This document shows, piece after piece, positions 35,663-47,491 of a DNA stretch of 64,000 bases. The position numbers and the translations under genes were made by a program. Positions within the stretch are counted from its first letter, which is position 1, and the number at the start of each line of letters is the position of its first letter. The stretch comes from Schizophyllum amplum (taxonomy: Eukaryota; Basidiomycota; Agaricomycetes; Agaricales; Schizophyllaceae), in NCBI GenBank assembly GCA_007026445.1, contig VDMD01000001.1, positions 1,674,001-1,738,000 on the forward strand. The letters run 5' to 3'. The notes beneath the pieces were generated by a model that saw only the letters and a list, made by a program, of their open reading frames with translations, was not told where the DNA came from and did no database searches.

Positions 35663-38600
35663 ATGCCTCAGATGCGTCCTCGCTCGACGTACCACATGCA
35701 TGATCCCGAGCCATTACCATCATACCAAGAATCGGAGGGCCTGACGAACGCAACAAAGAAGAAAGGAAGGGGCAAGGAGAAGGATGAAGTTGGAATCAGT
35801 ACGTCCGTCTCCCTTTCCAGGTTATGAATGTTATTTGACGCCCTTCGTCAGATTATGCGGAATGGACAGCTACTGGCAAGGGTTTGGCGTCCGCTGCGCG
35901 CGTATCAAAGAACGGTCGGATTGACGTGTCCTTCACCCTCAAGAAGAAGCTTCCGGACCTCCCCAAGGACTACGCCCCGCAAGTTGATGAATTCGCCATC
36001 GACAACAGGAATTGGTCCGACTGTCCCCCGCTGTGCATCGTCATCATGATTGTGGGCAGTCGAGGTACGCGACTGGTCGTTTTTTTCCGAACTGAGTCTG
36101 ACGAACGTGTAGGCGACGTACAGCCTTATATTGCCCTTGGAAAACGTTTAAAGTCCGACGGTCATCGTGTTCGCATCGCTTCACACGAGAATTTTCGCAC
36201 CTTCGTCACCCAGAATGGGCTCGGTTTCTTCAGCATCGGCGGTGATCCCCACGAGCTCATGTCATACATGGTCAAGAATCCAGGCCTCGTGCCGGGTATG
36301 GAGTCTCTGAAGAACGGGGACATACCAAAAAAGCGCAAGGTGCGTGCGATCTACGGCAGAGGGATGATACCAGCTCATTTCGCATTCCTCTCAGATGCTT
36401 GGCCAGGTGAGCAAACGCCTTGGTCGTTCTTAATCCGGCTAACAACGAATTCGCAGATGTTGAACGGCTGCTGGAATGCGTGCCATAGTCCTGACCTGAC
36501 GGGTGCGCGGTTCATGGCGGATGCCATTATCTCGAACCCGCCTGCATTTGCGCACGTCCACTGCGCTGAGGCCCTGGGCATCCCTCTGCTGCTCACCTTC
36601 AGTACGCATAAATCGCGCCGTACTTTCGTTCGCCGCTGACTTGTCTTTCCAGCTATGCCGTGGTGCGCCACCGGTGATTTTCCTCATCCTCTAGTCAACA
36701 TCAAGTTCTCCAACGCCGGCGAGCGCCTGACCAATTACATGAGCTATGCCGCTGCGGACATTCTGACCTGGCAGGGGTGCGTATCGCTTTTCGTGAGCGC
36801 CACCGACTGTTGACCGGCCTGCACAGGATGGGTGATATCATCAACAGGTTTCGCAACCACACTCTCGGACTTCCGTCGTTATCGGTACGGTCAGGTCCAG
36901 GACTCGCGGAGCGGCTGAAAGTGCCCTGGACGTACTGTATGAGCCCAGCTTTGGTTCCGAAGCCGAAGGACTGGTCCAATCACATCGACGTAGTTGGCTT
37001 CTACTTTCTTGATCTCGCGACAAATTACACCCCTCCGGAGGATCTGGAGTCTTTCCTTGCGTACGGAGACACACCTGTTTACATTGGGTAACGAGTCAGG
37101 ATCCCGCAGGACTGCCTCAGTTCTGACGCTGTGATAGATTTGGATCCGTCGTGGTCGAGGACCCCGAAGAAATGTCGCGTATCATATTTGAGGCCACTGC
37201 TCAGGCGGGCGTCCGTGCTGTCATCTCAGCAGGATGGGTGAGCAGTTCATTGGTTGACTCAATCATCGCTAACCATCGTATAAGGGCGGCCTCGGCGGTG
37301 TCAAAGTCCCGCCACACGTTTTCATCATCGGCAATGTGCCCCATGATTGGCTCTTTGCGGAGAACCGTGTTTCTGCCGTTGTGCATCACGGTGGCGCGGG
37401 AACAACTGCCATCGGGCTATCGAAGGGTCGCCCGACCGTCGTCGTTCCCTTCTTTGGCGACCAAGAATTCTGGGGTACGTTGAGCCCGCTGTCTTGCCAT
37501 ACAGTGGCTCATCCGTTGTGGCTATATAGGTGATATGATCTGTCGTGCCGGCGCAGGTCCAGCACCGATTCCACACAAGAAGCTAACCGTCGCGAACTTG
37601 GTGGCAGCTCTCGTATACGCCACGAGCCCGCCCGCTCAGCAGGCTGCTACACACATGGCTGAACAGATCGCTAATGAGGTACTGGCCCCCCTTTCTCGCT
37701 GATCCGATGCTGAACTGATCTACTTTAGAACGGCATTTCTGCGGGAGTCGAAGGCTTCTATCGACATCTTCCACTCCTCAACATGCGTTGCGATTTGTGC
37801 CCGGACCACATCGCGGTGTGGTGGTCGACAGACCATGTAAGTATATCCTGCCACCTCTGCTGAGTATGCGTAGCTCGTTTTCTGACACGAGAGAATAGTG
37901 CCTCAAACTTAGTGCAGTAGCCGCTCAGACCCTTCTAGAAGCTCGGGAGATTAAGGCAGATGCGCTTGACCTGCATCGTCCGTATGATATCTTCGAAAAC
38001 CGGCATTCACGTGAATTTGACGAATTCGCAGGAACGAAGGAGTATGAATCCAGGAAACAGTTCCGAGATCCACTCACCGCATGCGCGAGCGCGGTATTCT
38101 GGACAGTCCTGCATCAGTACAAAGGTCTTGCCCAGATCTTCACGTACGTCCTGTGTCCCACTGTACCTACTCAGACATTGACGGCTTTCCCCAGGGATCC
38201 GGTGAAGGGCATAGTCAATTCGACTACCGCATTGCCGAAGGGTGCGCGGTCTGAGTGCCATCTTGCGAAAAGACCTGCTAACTTCGAGCCAGGCGCCTTC
38301 AAGATTTTGACGCATACATACGAGGGTTTCAACAATCTGCCAGCCCTGTACGGTTCCTCTGTTCGCCCTCAGAAGAACGTCACTGGCTTTGGTACAGGTC
38401 TGATAGAGGGAGGAAAGGTGAGCTCCATCCTTTGTTTGCGATATACCGTGCTGAGTCCCGCAGGCGTTGTTTTGGGGCGTGTCGGATGGCGTCACTGGAC
38501 TCATCACGGAACCGTATCGGGGCGCCAAGGAAGACGTGAGTCGGCGACTATCATGTGTCTGCAGCCGTTAACGCCGTTACAGGGAGCTATAGGTGCTGTC

Positions 38601-39229
38601 AAAGGCACTGCACGCAGTTGTGCGTGTCTTGTGAACACCTTTGGTCAACGCTGCTCACTCTCGCTGTAGTGGGCAACCTTCATATCAAACCGTTCAGCGG
38701 CCTTTTGGGCGTGGTTAGTTTGCCGCTGCAGGGAGCGTGGCGTAGCGTTCGGTCTCCACGCAGCCAAAACCAGGAAAGGGCGCAGCGTCACATCCGCACC
38801 GCGGAAGGACAGGAGGCCGTGCGAGGGCTTACACTCCCGCAACGGCAAGAGATTATCTATCGCTTCTATGTCATGAAGCGCGATACAGCAAGTCGGCGCC
38901 AACAGTTGGCAGCGCTAGCGGAAGCGAAGCTGAAGGAGGACCTCCAGGAAGACGGGATGGAGGAGACTGTCTTTGAGGACGGACCATCGACAAACACATC
39001 TCTGTCGCTGGACTATGGCCGACGCTCTCGTCCGTCCGCGGATCATACTGCACCACAGCAAAGCCAGAGAAGCAAGACATCGATGCAATCCTTACAAGCA
39101 GACTCCGACAGCGAATGGGAGTTGGAGCGGCGGTATGAGGAAGACTTGGAGTGCGCGTACCAGCTATCGCTTCAGGACGCAGCGTGCAAGTCTTTACCTC
39201 CGACTCCGTATACAAACACATACCATTAG
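35663..39229 (+). CDS. Sterol 3-beta-glucosyltransferase-like UDP-glycosyltransferase
   Basis: The start [20 protein letters not shown] leads through a first intron to [20 protein letters not shown]. The GT28-type N-domain follows ([59 protein letters not shown]). The UDP-binding domain has [13 protein letters not shown] and [20 protein letters not shown], then [12 protein letters not shown]. The layout matches Atg26/Ugt51-like enzymes that glucosylate membrane sterols with UDP-glucose, but no GRAM or PH domain is seen. A long C-terminal extension (after about 38170) includes [20 protein letters not shown] and a charged Gln-rich tail ending [11 protein letters not shown] 12-nt microexon (36395-36406) joins KKRK to [10 protein letters not shown]; without it the frame would appear broken. 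About ten introns in all. Confidence 0.85.
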
Positions 39230-39411
39230 CACGCTACATAGAACTGGACTGCCAAATCATGTAGTCTAGATGTATCGCTTTGAATTGTCGATGGTGTTGT
39301 TGCAGATTGTCGAACCGTGACATTGTTCCCGATTTGGGAACCACCACGTCGTCTACGACATGACGCGTCCTACTTTGCATTAGGCAAGACGCGTCTCTGC
39401 CCGACACCACT

Positions 39412-40396
39412 ATGACATTTGCTCATCCGACGGCCAGCATCGAGGGCAAAATTCTTATTCTTGTTAGCTGGCCTTGCCCTGCGCACTTCGCACCGCCTAA
39501 CCGGATTTTCCGCAGCCCGTTGTCTCAACGGCCAACGTCTCACAACTCGCTGTTGATCTTCTCATCGCGTCGTATGGCTTGAAGAGGTTGGCAACCTTAG
39601 ATCCATCGTACTTGGTTCCCGTCATTGGTGCAAGCGAATATGACCCATCCGACTTGGCCTCTCCGATCGAAGGTGTGTGATGTGCTTTGGTCTGAACGTG
39701 CGCCTGAAATCAATCCCTACCAGTCTACGGGACCGAGAACGCCTCGTTCGCTGTCATCCAGCAGAGATCCCCTGTATTAAAGGTGTGTACGCTGCTCTAC
39801 TGTTTACTGCTGATTTATAACCCTCCCCCCTACAGACGCACAAGCAAGACTTCATCGATGCGATTCTCTCCTTCGTGAATCAGTCGGGTGTCTCTGCGCT
39901 TGTTACTCTCTCTGGGGTCGACATGTCCAACCGCATGGACGAACAGATGATGTGCGTACTTGACTTAGTATAGCCGTGTCGACACTTAACGACCTCGTCC
40001 ACTAGGATACCAACATACCATATCATTCCCACCGGAGCGAGCTCGCTGCAGAGTTCACCCTTGCACACTCTCAGCGACCTCCCAATACCACCGTACTCAT
40101 CACCGGTTCCCCAGTTTTTGTCCCAATCATCTGCGTCATCATCTGAGGGGGCGATACCCTTCATCCCGGGCGGAGGGCTCACGCGGCGCTTGCTGTCTTC
40201 TCTGCCGAAAGAGTGGTCTATCCCCACAGTCGCTCTTCTGCACTTCGTCCTCGAGGGGGACAACAGGAGTGATGCACATCTTCTCGCAGCCGTGGTCGCT
40301 CGTGTGATCGGCGTCGATTCGAAAGGGTGGAGGCAGCCACCCAGCTGGAGCATGGGTCTCTTTGGAACACCACAGGACCAGACGCTATACGGATGA
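39412..40396 (+). CDS. ADD66: Proteasome assembly chaperone 2 (PAC2/Add66 family)
   Basis: MTFAHPTASIEGKILIL splices to PVVSTANVSQLAVDLLIASY, the conserved PAC2 N-terminus. Later exons read YLVPVIGASEYD, VYGTENASFAVIQQRSPVLK, QDFIDAILSFVNQSGVSALV and a last exon with EGAIPFIPGGGLTRRLLSSL and TVALLHFVLEGDNRSDAHLL. This matches the PAC2 (PSMG2) family, which with PAC1 guides assembly of the 20S proteasome alpha ring in the cytosol. About 270 residues from five exons. The stop is at 40394-40396. Confidence 0.87.
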
Positions 40397-40488
40397 AAAG
40401 TAGGGACATCCGCGATGAATAGGCAAGTCTGATTCAATGTACGACTATCATATACCTGTGTACAAGGCCAAATCAACAATGTTCCTTG

Positions 40489-41264
40489 CTAGTGCCGCCC
40501 GGACACAATCGACTGTACCTGAAGCCAGAGAACATCTCTCCTCTCGACTTCGGTATCCTCGAACCCAGCTGTGCCGAAGGAGCGATGCAGAACCTCCAGC
40601 TTCTTCGGTTGAAATGCCTTGCTCAAGAACTGAGCGACGCCTGGTGCGTCCGATATGTTGGCGAACGTCTTTGCAACGACCTCAACCTGTCTTGCTAACA
40701 CACCAGCTGCAAGTTGACGTTGAGCGTTCGGAAGGTCTGTCGGAATGATCGTTGCGTCGAAGGGGATGTTGATGCGGTGTAGAAGCGGACAGTGCCGCGC
40801 GAAGGCGGCAACTCCTGCCAGTGTGCAGGTAACAGTGGTCGCGTGCGTTCCATGGACGTCAAAGGTGAGTTTTCCAAGCTGGGGCGCCGGCCACGCTTGC
40901 GCCAGCTGTTCGCAGTCTCCGTCGGTGATTGTCGTGCCATGAAAGGCGCTGATGGATATGGCGGCGAGACCGTTAAAGGCGATGAGAGGAGCGACATGCT
41001 CGAAGAGCAAAGGCCACGGTTCGGGCACATCGTCGTCTGCAATCCCATGCGCCTTGGAGATCTTGAGACGGCGGAGGGACGCCGGTCGACAATGACCCAT
41101 GATCGCCTCAGTGAGAGTCGTCAGCACCGACGACTCGTCCTCGACACCACAACACAGGCTGATATGTCTCATCTTCCGCCCGCTGCCCGACACGAGTATG
41201 TGTGCCGCGTCGAGGAAGGAGCCTCCTTCGAGCTCCAGGCTTTCAAGCGCAGGAAAGCCAGGCT
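40489..41264 (-). pseudogene. Truncated F-box/LRR-type protein (no F-box exon)
   Basis: One open exon carries LRR-like blocks PGFPALESLELEGGSF, MRHISLCCGVEDESS, LVPF-like VAAFARHCPLLHRINIPFDA and a C-terminus ending QSIVSGRH. The 5' limit is an apparent splice acceptor at 41265-41266. Upstream on the same strand only about 145 bp remain before the GH10 stop codon (41411), too little for the F-box and first LRR half seen in the 3029-4597 gene. It is either a 5'-truncated copy or an exon stranded by GH10 gene insertion. The retained part shows no internal stop. Confidence 0.6.
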
Positions 41265-41410
41265 CTGCGTAATGGGGATGTGTTGTTTACATACTTAAAC
41301 GATTGTCATGAGATTAGACCCAAAGCATGATGCCATCCGCAGGGTATATGGATTACAAACGCCGACGTAGAAGAAAGAACACGCTCATGAGAACCGTTCT
41401 GAATGCCTCC

Positions 41411-42638
41411 CTAAGCATCCCAGCCGTCGATGACGCCGGTGTATGCTGGCTTCTTCTCGAATGACTCGTCGAACATCAAGGCGGAGCCGTATCCGGGGAA
41501 CGTGTCCGGCACCCACGAGTACTTGTCGCTCATGCCTGCGGCTGTGACGCCTACGCACAGATCAACCGCCTTCGGGAAGATGAGCAGACGGACGCGAAGG
41601 ATAGCTGTAAACAAAAGAAGGACGCACCTTGCACGCGGCCACAACGTTCTGATACTCCGTCTGCTGCTGAGCGAGGTCCGCTGAGGAGGCTGTGTCCTCG
41701 ATACGGATGTCCAGCTCGGTGATCGCCACTTCAAGGCCAAGGCTCGTGTACTGCTCGAGCTGCGACACGAGCGTCTCCGTGCTCGGTGTATCCCCCAAAA
41801 CGAAGTGGCTCTGGAAGCCGATCCCTTGCAGAGGGGCGCCGGCGGAGACGAGCGACTTCGCCAAGGCCACCAGAGCCGACGACTTTGCCCCCGGCGTTTC
41901 GACGTTGTACTCGTTGATGTACAGTTTCGCCGTAGGGTCTGCTGCACGTGCTGCGTTGAGCGCGACAGTCACGTAGGAATCACCGAGCGCGTTGTGGAAC
42001 GGGTCGGACCGCCACGAGCCGTCGTCAGCGAAGGGTTCTATTGCATAGCGTCAGCCTGGCACATCGGGTGTTGACAGTCGGCTTCCGTACCGTTGACAAC
42101 GTCCCAGGCATAGAACTGCCCCGCGTAGCGACCCGCGACGTTCGAGATGTGATTTTCTATCACGTCCGCCATGGATGAATCATCGACATCGCTGACCCAG
42201 GACGGCAGCTGGGAGTGCCACACGAGCGTGTGTCCACGGATGAGGTAGCCGTGCTCCTGCGCATACGGGACGAGCTTGTCGGGGTTCGTGTAGGTGAAGC
42301 TGTCCTGGGAGGCCTCAGTCGCATCCCACTTGAGCGAGTTCGAGACAGTGAGCGACCCGACGTCCGCCTCGTTGTCGACCAAGGCCATGAAATCAGCATC
42401 GTTCCAGTACGTCGAACCGGGGTCGCAGAACGTTCCGAAGTACCGGCCCTGCGCATCGGCGGCGGTGTGCATGCCCGTTGCTCGGCTGGCGACGACAGCT
42501 ACGTCGTTGTTCTTCAGTCGCCTTGCGAAGCGTGATACGGCCCCAGGACTCACAGCGTCCATGGGTCAGTCTCCCCTGCACTTGTCCGAATTGGACAAAG
42601 GGTATCAGTGCGACGAGGGCTACGGTCAGCGGGAACAT
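41411..42638 (-). CDS. Secreted GH10 endo-beta-1,4-xylanase
   Basis: The signal peptide is [19 protein letters not shown]. The catalytic (beta/alpha)8 domain starts [17 protein letters not shown]. Diagnostic strands are [18 protein letters not shown], the acid/base Glu in WDVVNEPF (split by an intron: AACG|GTACGG...CAATAG|AA) and the nucleophile Glu in [11 protein letters not shown]. The C-terminus is [20 protein letters not shown]...VIDGWDA. There is no CBM1 module. It would hydrolyse xylan backbones outside the cell. The first intron boundary (about 42580) is uncertain because two donors are possible; the remaining junctions preserve the frame. It lies about 10 kb from the GH43 gene, on the same strand. 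Confidence 0.9.
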
Positions 42639-43900
42639 TGTCTGTGGGAACTTGGCAGGTAGGAGATGACCTTTGTCGTACCGCCGTTGCCATCCTTTTA
42701 AAGCACGAGACGGTTGATCTCGAGGCGGTGAAGTGTATAGCGTCTATTTCTCGGTTATTCTTCCATAAGGAAAACGGTCGTTCGTCGGACAAAAGACAGA
42801 GCCAAGGGCCGGGTGGCCCGGGCACGCCAAAAAGAAAAGAAAGAAAGACCGGATATCGCGTGCGAAGATTTGGCAAGCCAGGCGACAGGTCTGAGCTCCG
42901 CGCCATGGCATCAGCGAAGGGTGTCCAAAGCATCAATAGGCCAGAGGACCAGAGAAGGGACAGATAGAGCAAGGGACAGACGGACAGGATACAGGATCCT
43001 GAAGACGAAGTTTTGAGCCGTGGCGTCTGCCTTTGCGAACGCGCGCGTCTTCCCGGTTCCGGAATTCAAAGTTGTGATCAGGGGAGCTTCTTCTGGACTG
43101 GTGACCTGCTGGTGACCAGCTTGTCACTCGGCTGAGGGACCTAGAAGCGCGGGTGTCAACATGATTGCTTGATTTGAATGGACTCGCCACTCCGCTTCAC
43201 AACGTCCGTCGTCAACGACGATGGTCAACAAACATGATCGTCAGGTACACATCACACACGTCACCAGCAAGGGCCGTCAGCTGGAGCGAAACCAGAGCGA
43301 AACTGACGCACCCAGGTACGCCGGCGCCGGGCCGGCGGTCCGCAGGTACCGCTTGCGGCTCCGCACATGCTGCATGCATAGACTTTAGTAACGTTAATCA
43401 GGATTCAGGTAGGGGTCCCGGTAGCGGGGAGAACAATTGTGCTACATACGCGCACCTGGACCTCGCAGAGCATATGCGGCAGTTAACACAGAGCGCTTGT
43501 GTTGCTGGATTGTGCCGCCACAATTGCCCGCATGTAAAGAGACGCTCACGAAGCGGGTGCCAGTACTGAGTAAGCAGTGGGGTGGTCGATGTAAGCCTCC
43601 AATGTTGCCGACATCGACCACTTACAGCCTTAATGTTCCATATGTGCCACCTCGGCCGCCCCTGCGCAGCGACACATGTGTTCATCCCTGCCGCCCGGCA
43701 GATGCTCTGCGAGTCTTTGAACTTGCGGCGCGCGCCTCGCAGAGCGCAATGCCTACTTACCTGGTCCACGCGCTCGTCCATAAGCAAATGTCCGCGTTTC
43801 ACGCACGAGAGCCTTCGCTCGAAGACCCGCCCAAGGGCTTGTTCAATTTCAGAGGTATGAACTGTTGTATCCGAACGTCAAATACTTGAAAGTCTATAGA
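42639..43900. other. GH10 promoter region and O-methyltransferase 3' flank
   Basis: About 1.26 kb without a recognised gene. A plus-strand open frame ending near 43889 (containing ALRVFELAARASQSAMPTYL) has no family signature and no clear splice partners. Confidence 0.4.
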
Positions 43901-45778
43901 CTATAGCGGCATGGCTGCAACCGCGTTCGTCATAATACCGTGGCTGGGTTTCCGCACCACCGTGAGCTGAGTCCATCCCGTGCTTTGTAGCAGGTTTTGA
44001 AACTGACGAATGTTGCGCTCCTGCGCATTGAGCCCGAAGAACATCTGCGCTCGTGCAGCGGGTAATCGCCATTAGCTTCCGTATCGCAAACACGCACCAT
44101 CAAGTCCGGTGTGTACCCAAACTCATTGGCGGCGCCATAGTTGGCGAGCAGCGGCGCCGGTGCTTCCTTTGGCACCGTACCCGGGATACCGTTCAGGCCT
44201 TCGTCCGATGACTCGCGGCAAGCGAAAGACAGGACGTTGTCCATGATGACGAGCTTGGTCATCTCCGAGGCTGCGGCGCGCAGATGTTCGATAATCTTCG
44301 CAGAGTATGGGTCGCTCCAGTCGTGGAGGACCTGCTGAGCAGAAAGACCGCAATGTCGCGCGGAGGCTGCGGTTCGAAGAAGCTATGAGCTGCAGAGTCG
44401 AGTAAACAAAGCCCACCGCCAATGTTGTGCTGCAGTACATAGCCTCCAGAGTGACTCGTGCCGTTTGTAGGGCCTCCGGCGCGTTTTCATCCCACCACTG
44501 CAGTGATCAGCTTACTCACGCAGTCGGAGGATGCGGTGCACACCTTCTTCGCATCGTCCATGACACCAGGCAGGTCCTGGAGCACGATCTTCGACTCGGG
44601 GCAGTTCTCAGCGATAGATCGCGTCGCCGCGCCGATGCCACCTCCAACGTCCACGACGAGCGAGCCCGCGGGAAAAAACTTCCAGTCGAACACTATTCAC
44701 AATGAGAAATAGCATACATATCAAACTCAGCAGCACACATACCGGTCATTATAACGTCCGCAGGCTGCAGGCTTGTAACCGCCGACATGCCGATGTTGAA
44801 CCGGCGCGAGCGGAAGCTGTGCTCCGGCCCAGCGAGCATATTCCAGGTAGTCTCGCGAAGGCCGAAGGCGCGCCCCATGGCAGTACCGTCAGGCTCGCCG
44901 GAGACGCCGTCGACAGGATCGGAGAGGGTTTCCCATGCGTAGCCGCCAGCCTTGTACTGCTCGTCCATGCTGAGCAGTTCCGTGAGGATCGTTAAGCAAC
45001 GAAAGACAACGAAAGGGGGACGTTAGCTCACATGGTGGCGCACGCCGCCGCTATTCCTTTCGAACCGTTCTATTTGTGCTCGGGACTGCAAAAAATACAT
45101 GAGAATGGTGGACGAGGCAGCAGCACGATGGCTCACTCAGCGATTATCTCCTTTCTCGGTTTCAGGGTGTCAAGCAAGGTGGAGATACAGTTATTAGTAG
45201 CGAAAACGTCCGGGGCCACTTCGCGAAAGATATGATTTGTGGCAAGGAGGCGTAGGAAGCGAGCTGAGCGGGCTTGAGCATCAACATCGAGCATGAACGT
45301 CGCATATACCTAGTTTCTGAGGATCAAGGCCATCGATCTTGGCCATGTCGTCAGCATGAAGGCCCTGCGAGTGACGAAGATGAATAAGTACGGGCGATGC
45401 AATTTTATAGGAAAACAAAACGCAAACCTGAGGCCCGGCCTCGCGTAAAATCTCGGCGACACCAGCCTCAAGAGCGACGCGCAAAGCGGCTGATTTGACA
45501 TACTGCACGACGTATATAATTAGTGGCATGATCATTCAGTGAGAACAACATGAGATACTCACCCCGCAGGCTGCCGTGAACAAAGTCAAGGGAGGCGACA
45601 GCACAGTCGCAGTGAGCTGCAAAGCCGGCCCCGCGAGTGGGTCCTTCCTGAAAGCCTCAGAGGCGGGATGGAAAGGTGTATCCAGGTCGGGGACCTTCGC
45701 CCCTGACGCGGCACAAGCGTCCTCCAGAATTCGCGCGTTCCGCACGATGAGGTCGACCAGGGGCGTTAAAGAAGACAT
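43901..45778 (-). pseudogene. COMT-type O-methyltransferase gene with an apparent frameshift
   Basis: The start MSSLTPLVDLIVRNARILED is followed by a dimerisation region (AALRVALEAGVAEILREAG, GLHADDMAKIDGLDPQKL). The SAM-binding motif is in SLVVDVGGGIGAATRSIAE, then KIVLQDLPGVMDDAKKV. The C-terminal part includes FFEPQPPRDIAVFLL and, after an intron, MFFGLNAQERNIRQFQNLLQ to a stop at 43901-43903. Between AVFLL and QVLHDWSDPYSAKI, near 44331-44345, the frame shifts by one base with no room for an intron, and this stretch includes the catalytic-base region. The family uses SAM to methylate small phenolics or polyketides; the substrate is unknown. An in-frame ATG at 45850 is an alternative start. 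Confidence 0.75.
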
Positions 45779-46347
45779 GTCGAGCTCAAGGGTATGATGG
45801 GCTTTGAGATGTGAGGGTGCATCTACACGATTTTCTGGCTTTATACGCACAGATGGTGCGAATTCAACGCAATAGCGGTGAGGTTAGCAGACTATCATTG
45901 CATAAGATACACCGTCATGACAAGAAGCAGGACGACCAATGCATGGCGTGGCCGAGGTGTGTACGCAGACGCCCACAGGCAACGACTTAACAATCACTTG
46001 GGGTCAGCGGAGGACTTCCGTGGGGAATGTCCTAAGCTTCACCAGGACCACACGTGTCAGGCGCGTGTCCATGGCGTTCACGGGCATTCCCGGCGCGACC
46101 TTCGTGGTGCTCTGCATTCACAAGTATCCGACTAGTGGGGCCGTTTGAGATAGCTTCCTGCCGAGCACGGGTACATCTGGCAACTGTGTATAAGTCTGTA
46201 GGAGCAGTGTAGGAGAGGTGAATCTTTGCACCTGAAGCGAGACGCGAGCCTGTTGCGAACGTGCTACTCTCGTTGACAGGCCTCATGCGTAGATGATGCA
46301 GATACCAGTATATTATACAGTATAGCAACAGCAAGCGACATCGCGTA
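45779..46347. other. Intergenic, ETF alpha 3' end to O-methyltransferase promoter
   Basis: No gene or repeat recognised in about 570 bp. Confidence 0.4.
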
Positions 46348-47491
46348 TTACTGCTTCATCTTCGTGACCAGCTCAGGAACAGCCTCGTAGAGGTCCGCCA
46401 CAAGGCCAGCGTCCGCGACCTGGAAAATAGGTGCGTCGGGATCCTGGGGAATGAATGAGCACACTGCTGAGTGGAGAAATAACATTATGCATGCCTTGTT
46501 TATAGCTACGATCATCTTGGAGTCCTTCATGCCCGCCAAGTGCTGAATGGCGCCGGAGATGCCGACGGCCATGTAGAGCTCCGGTGCAACAACCTTCCCG
46601 GTTTGGCCGACCTGCAAGGAATTGTCGGCGTAGCCGGCATCCACAGCGGCGCGAGAGGCGCCAACAGCAGCACCGAGCATGTCTGCTAACGGATACATCG
46701 TCGACTCGAATGTCTCGGCGTTCTTCAGTGCGCGTCCCCCTGAGACGACACGGCTTGCGGTGTTCAAGTCAGGACGGTCCGACTTCGTGAGCGTGGTTTT
46801 GAGGTGCTCCGTTGGCGCGTCGGAGACATCCACGGGGTCGATCGCCTTGTCTTCAGCCTGAGCTCCGTCCTCCGTGACGGCGGCAGCAAACGCGGTTGAC
46901 CGAACGGTGAAGATCTTGATCGGGAGGGATGAGGGTGCGCGAACAGTTGCGATAGCATTGCCGGCGTATATGGGACGCATAAAAGTGGTCGCATTCGAGG
47001 AGGTGTCGTGCTCGAGGGACGTGATGTCAGACACGGCTTGAACGTCAAGCTTGGCTGCTACGCGCGGGAGCACGGACCGTGCAGAGGACGAGTGTGCGGC
47101 TACGACATGAGTGAACGGGTTGGAATCAGAGAGGAGTTTTTGTAGGAGAGGCGACACGAGCTCCGGGATCACTTCAGCATATTGCGGGGAAGCGGAGTGC
47201 CATACGGCATGCAGGCCCTTGAGCCTACGTGCAGTTAGCGAAGGCGACCGCCGTGGACTGAGCCACATACTTCTTTGCCTCTGATACAATCCCGGGCACT
47301 TCCTCTGGGCTTCCGAGAACGAGGCCAGTGACCTCCCCGCCCAACTGACTTGCTGCTGTTAAGGCGGAGAGGGAGGCGGCTTCCAAGACTCCGTTACGGT
47401 GCTCGAGCAGCACTAAAGCCCTCGGAGACACTGCAGACGCGTATCCGCGAGCGAGGATCGGTCGGCAGAGCGTAAGACGCGTTCGCAACAT
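46348..47491 (-). CDS. AIM45: Electron transfer flavoprotein alpha subunit, mitochondrial
   Basis: The start MLRTRLTLCRPILARGYASA is a likely mitochondrial presequence. The N-terminal domain reads RALVLLEHRNGVLEAASLSA. The middle has THVVAAHSSSARSVLPRVAA and PIYAGNAIATVRAPSSLPIK. The FAD-binding C-domain has ASRVVSGGRALKNAETFEST, GASRAAVDAGYADNSLQVGQ, TGKVVAPELYMAVGISGAIQ and KMIVAINK|DPDAPIFQVADAGLVADLYE. These are diagnostic of ETF alpha. With ETF beta it passes electrons from acyl-CoA and amino-acid dehydrogenases to ETF:ubiquinone oxidoreductase in the matrix. Three exons. An upstream in-frame ATG at 47533 is possible, but 47491 gives the better targeting peptide. The frame is intact. Confidence 0.93.

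Noticed and set aside
36457..36515. Apparent frameshift (in-frame TAG) in the glycosyltransferase gene
   Set aside because: The stop is met only if the exon is continued from AWPG. Recognising the microexon at 36395-36406 puts [10 protein letters not shown] in frame without any lesion.
43437..43889. 150-codon plus-strand open frame downstream of the O-methyltransferase gene
   Set aside because: Biased composition, no motif, no splice partners and no start context.
5373..45778. Secondary-metabolite gene cluster built from the P450 and the O-methyltransferase
   Set aside because: They lie 36 kb apart, separated by housekeeping genes, with no backbone synthase or terpene cyclase between them.
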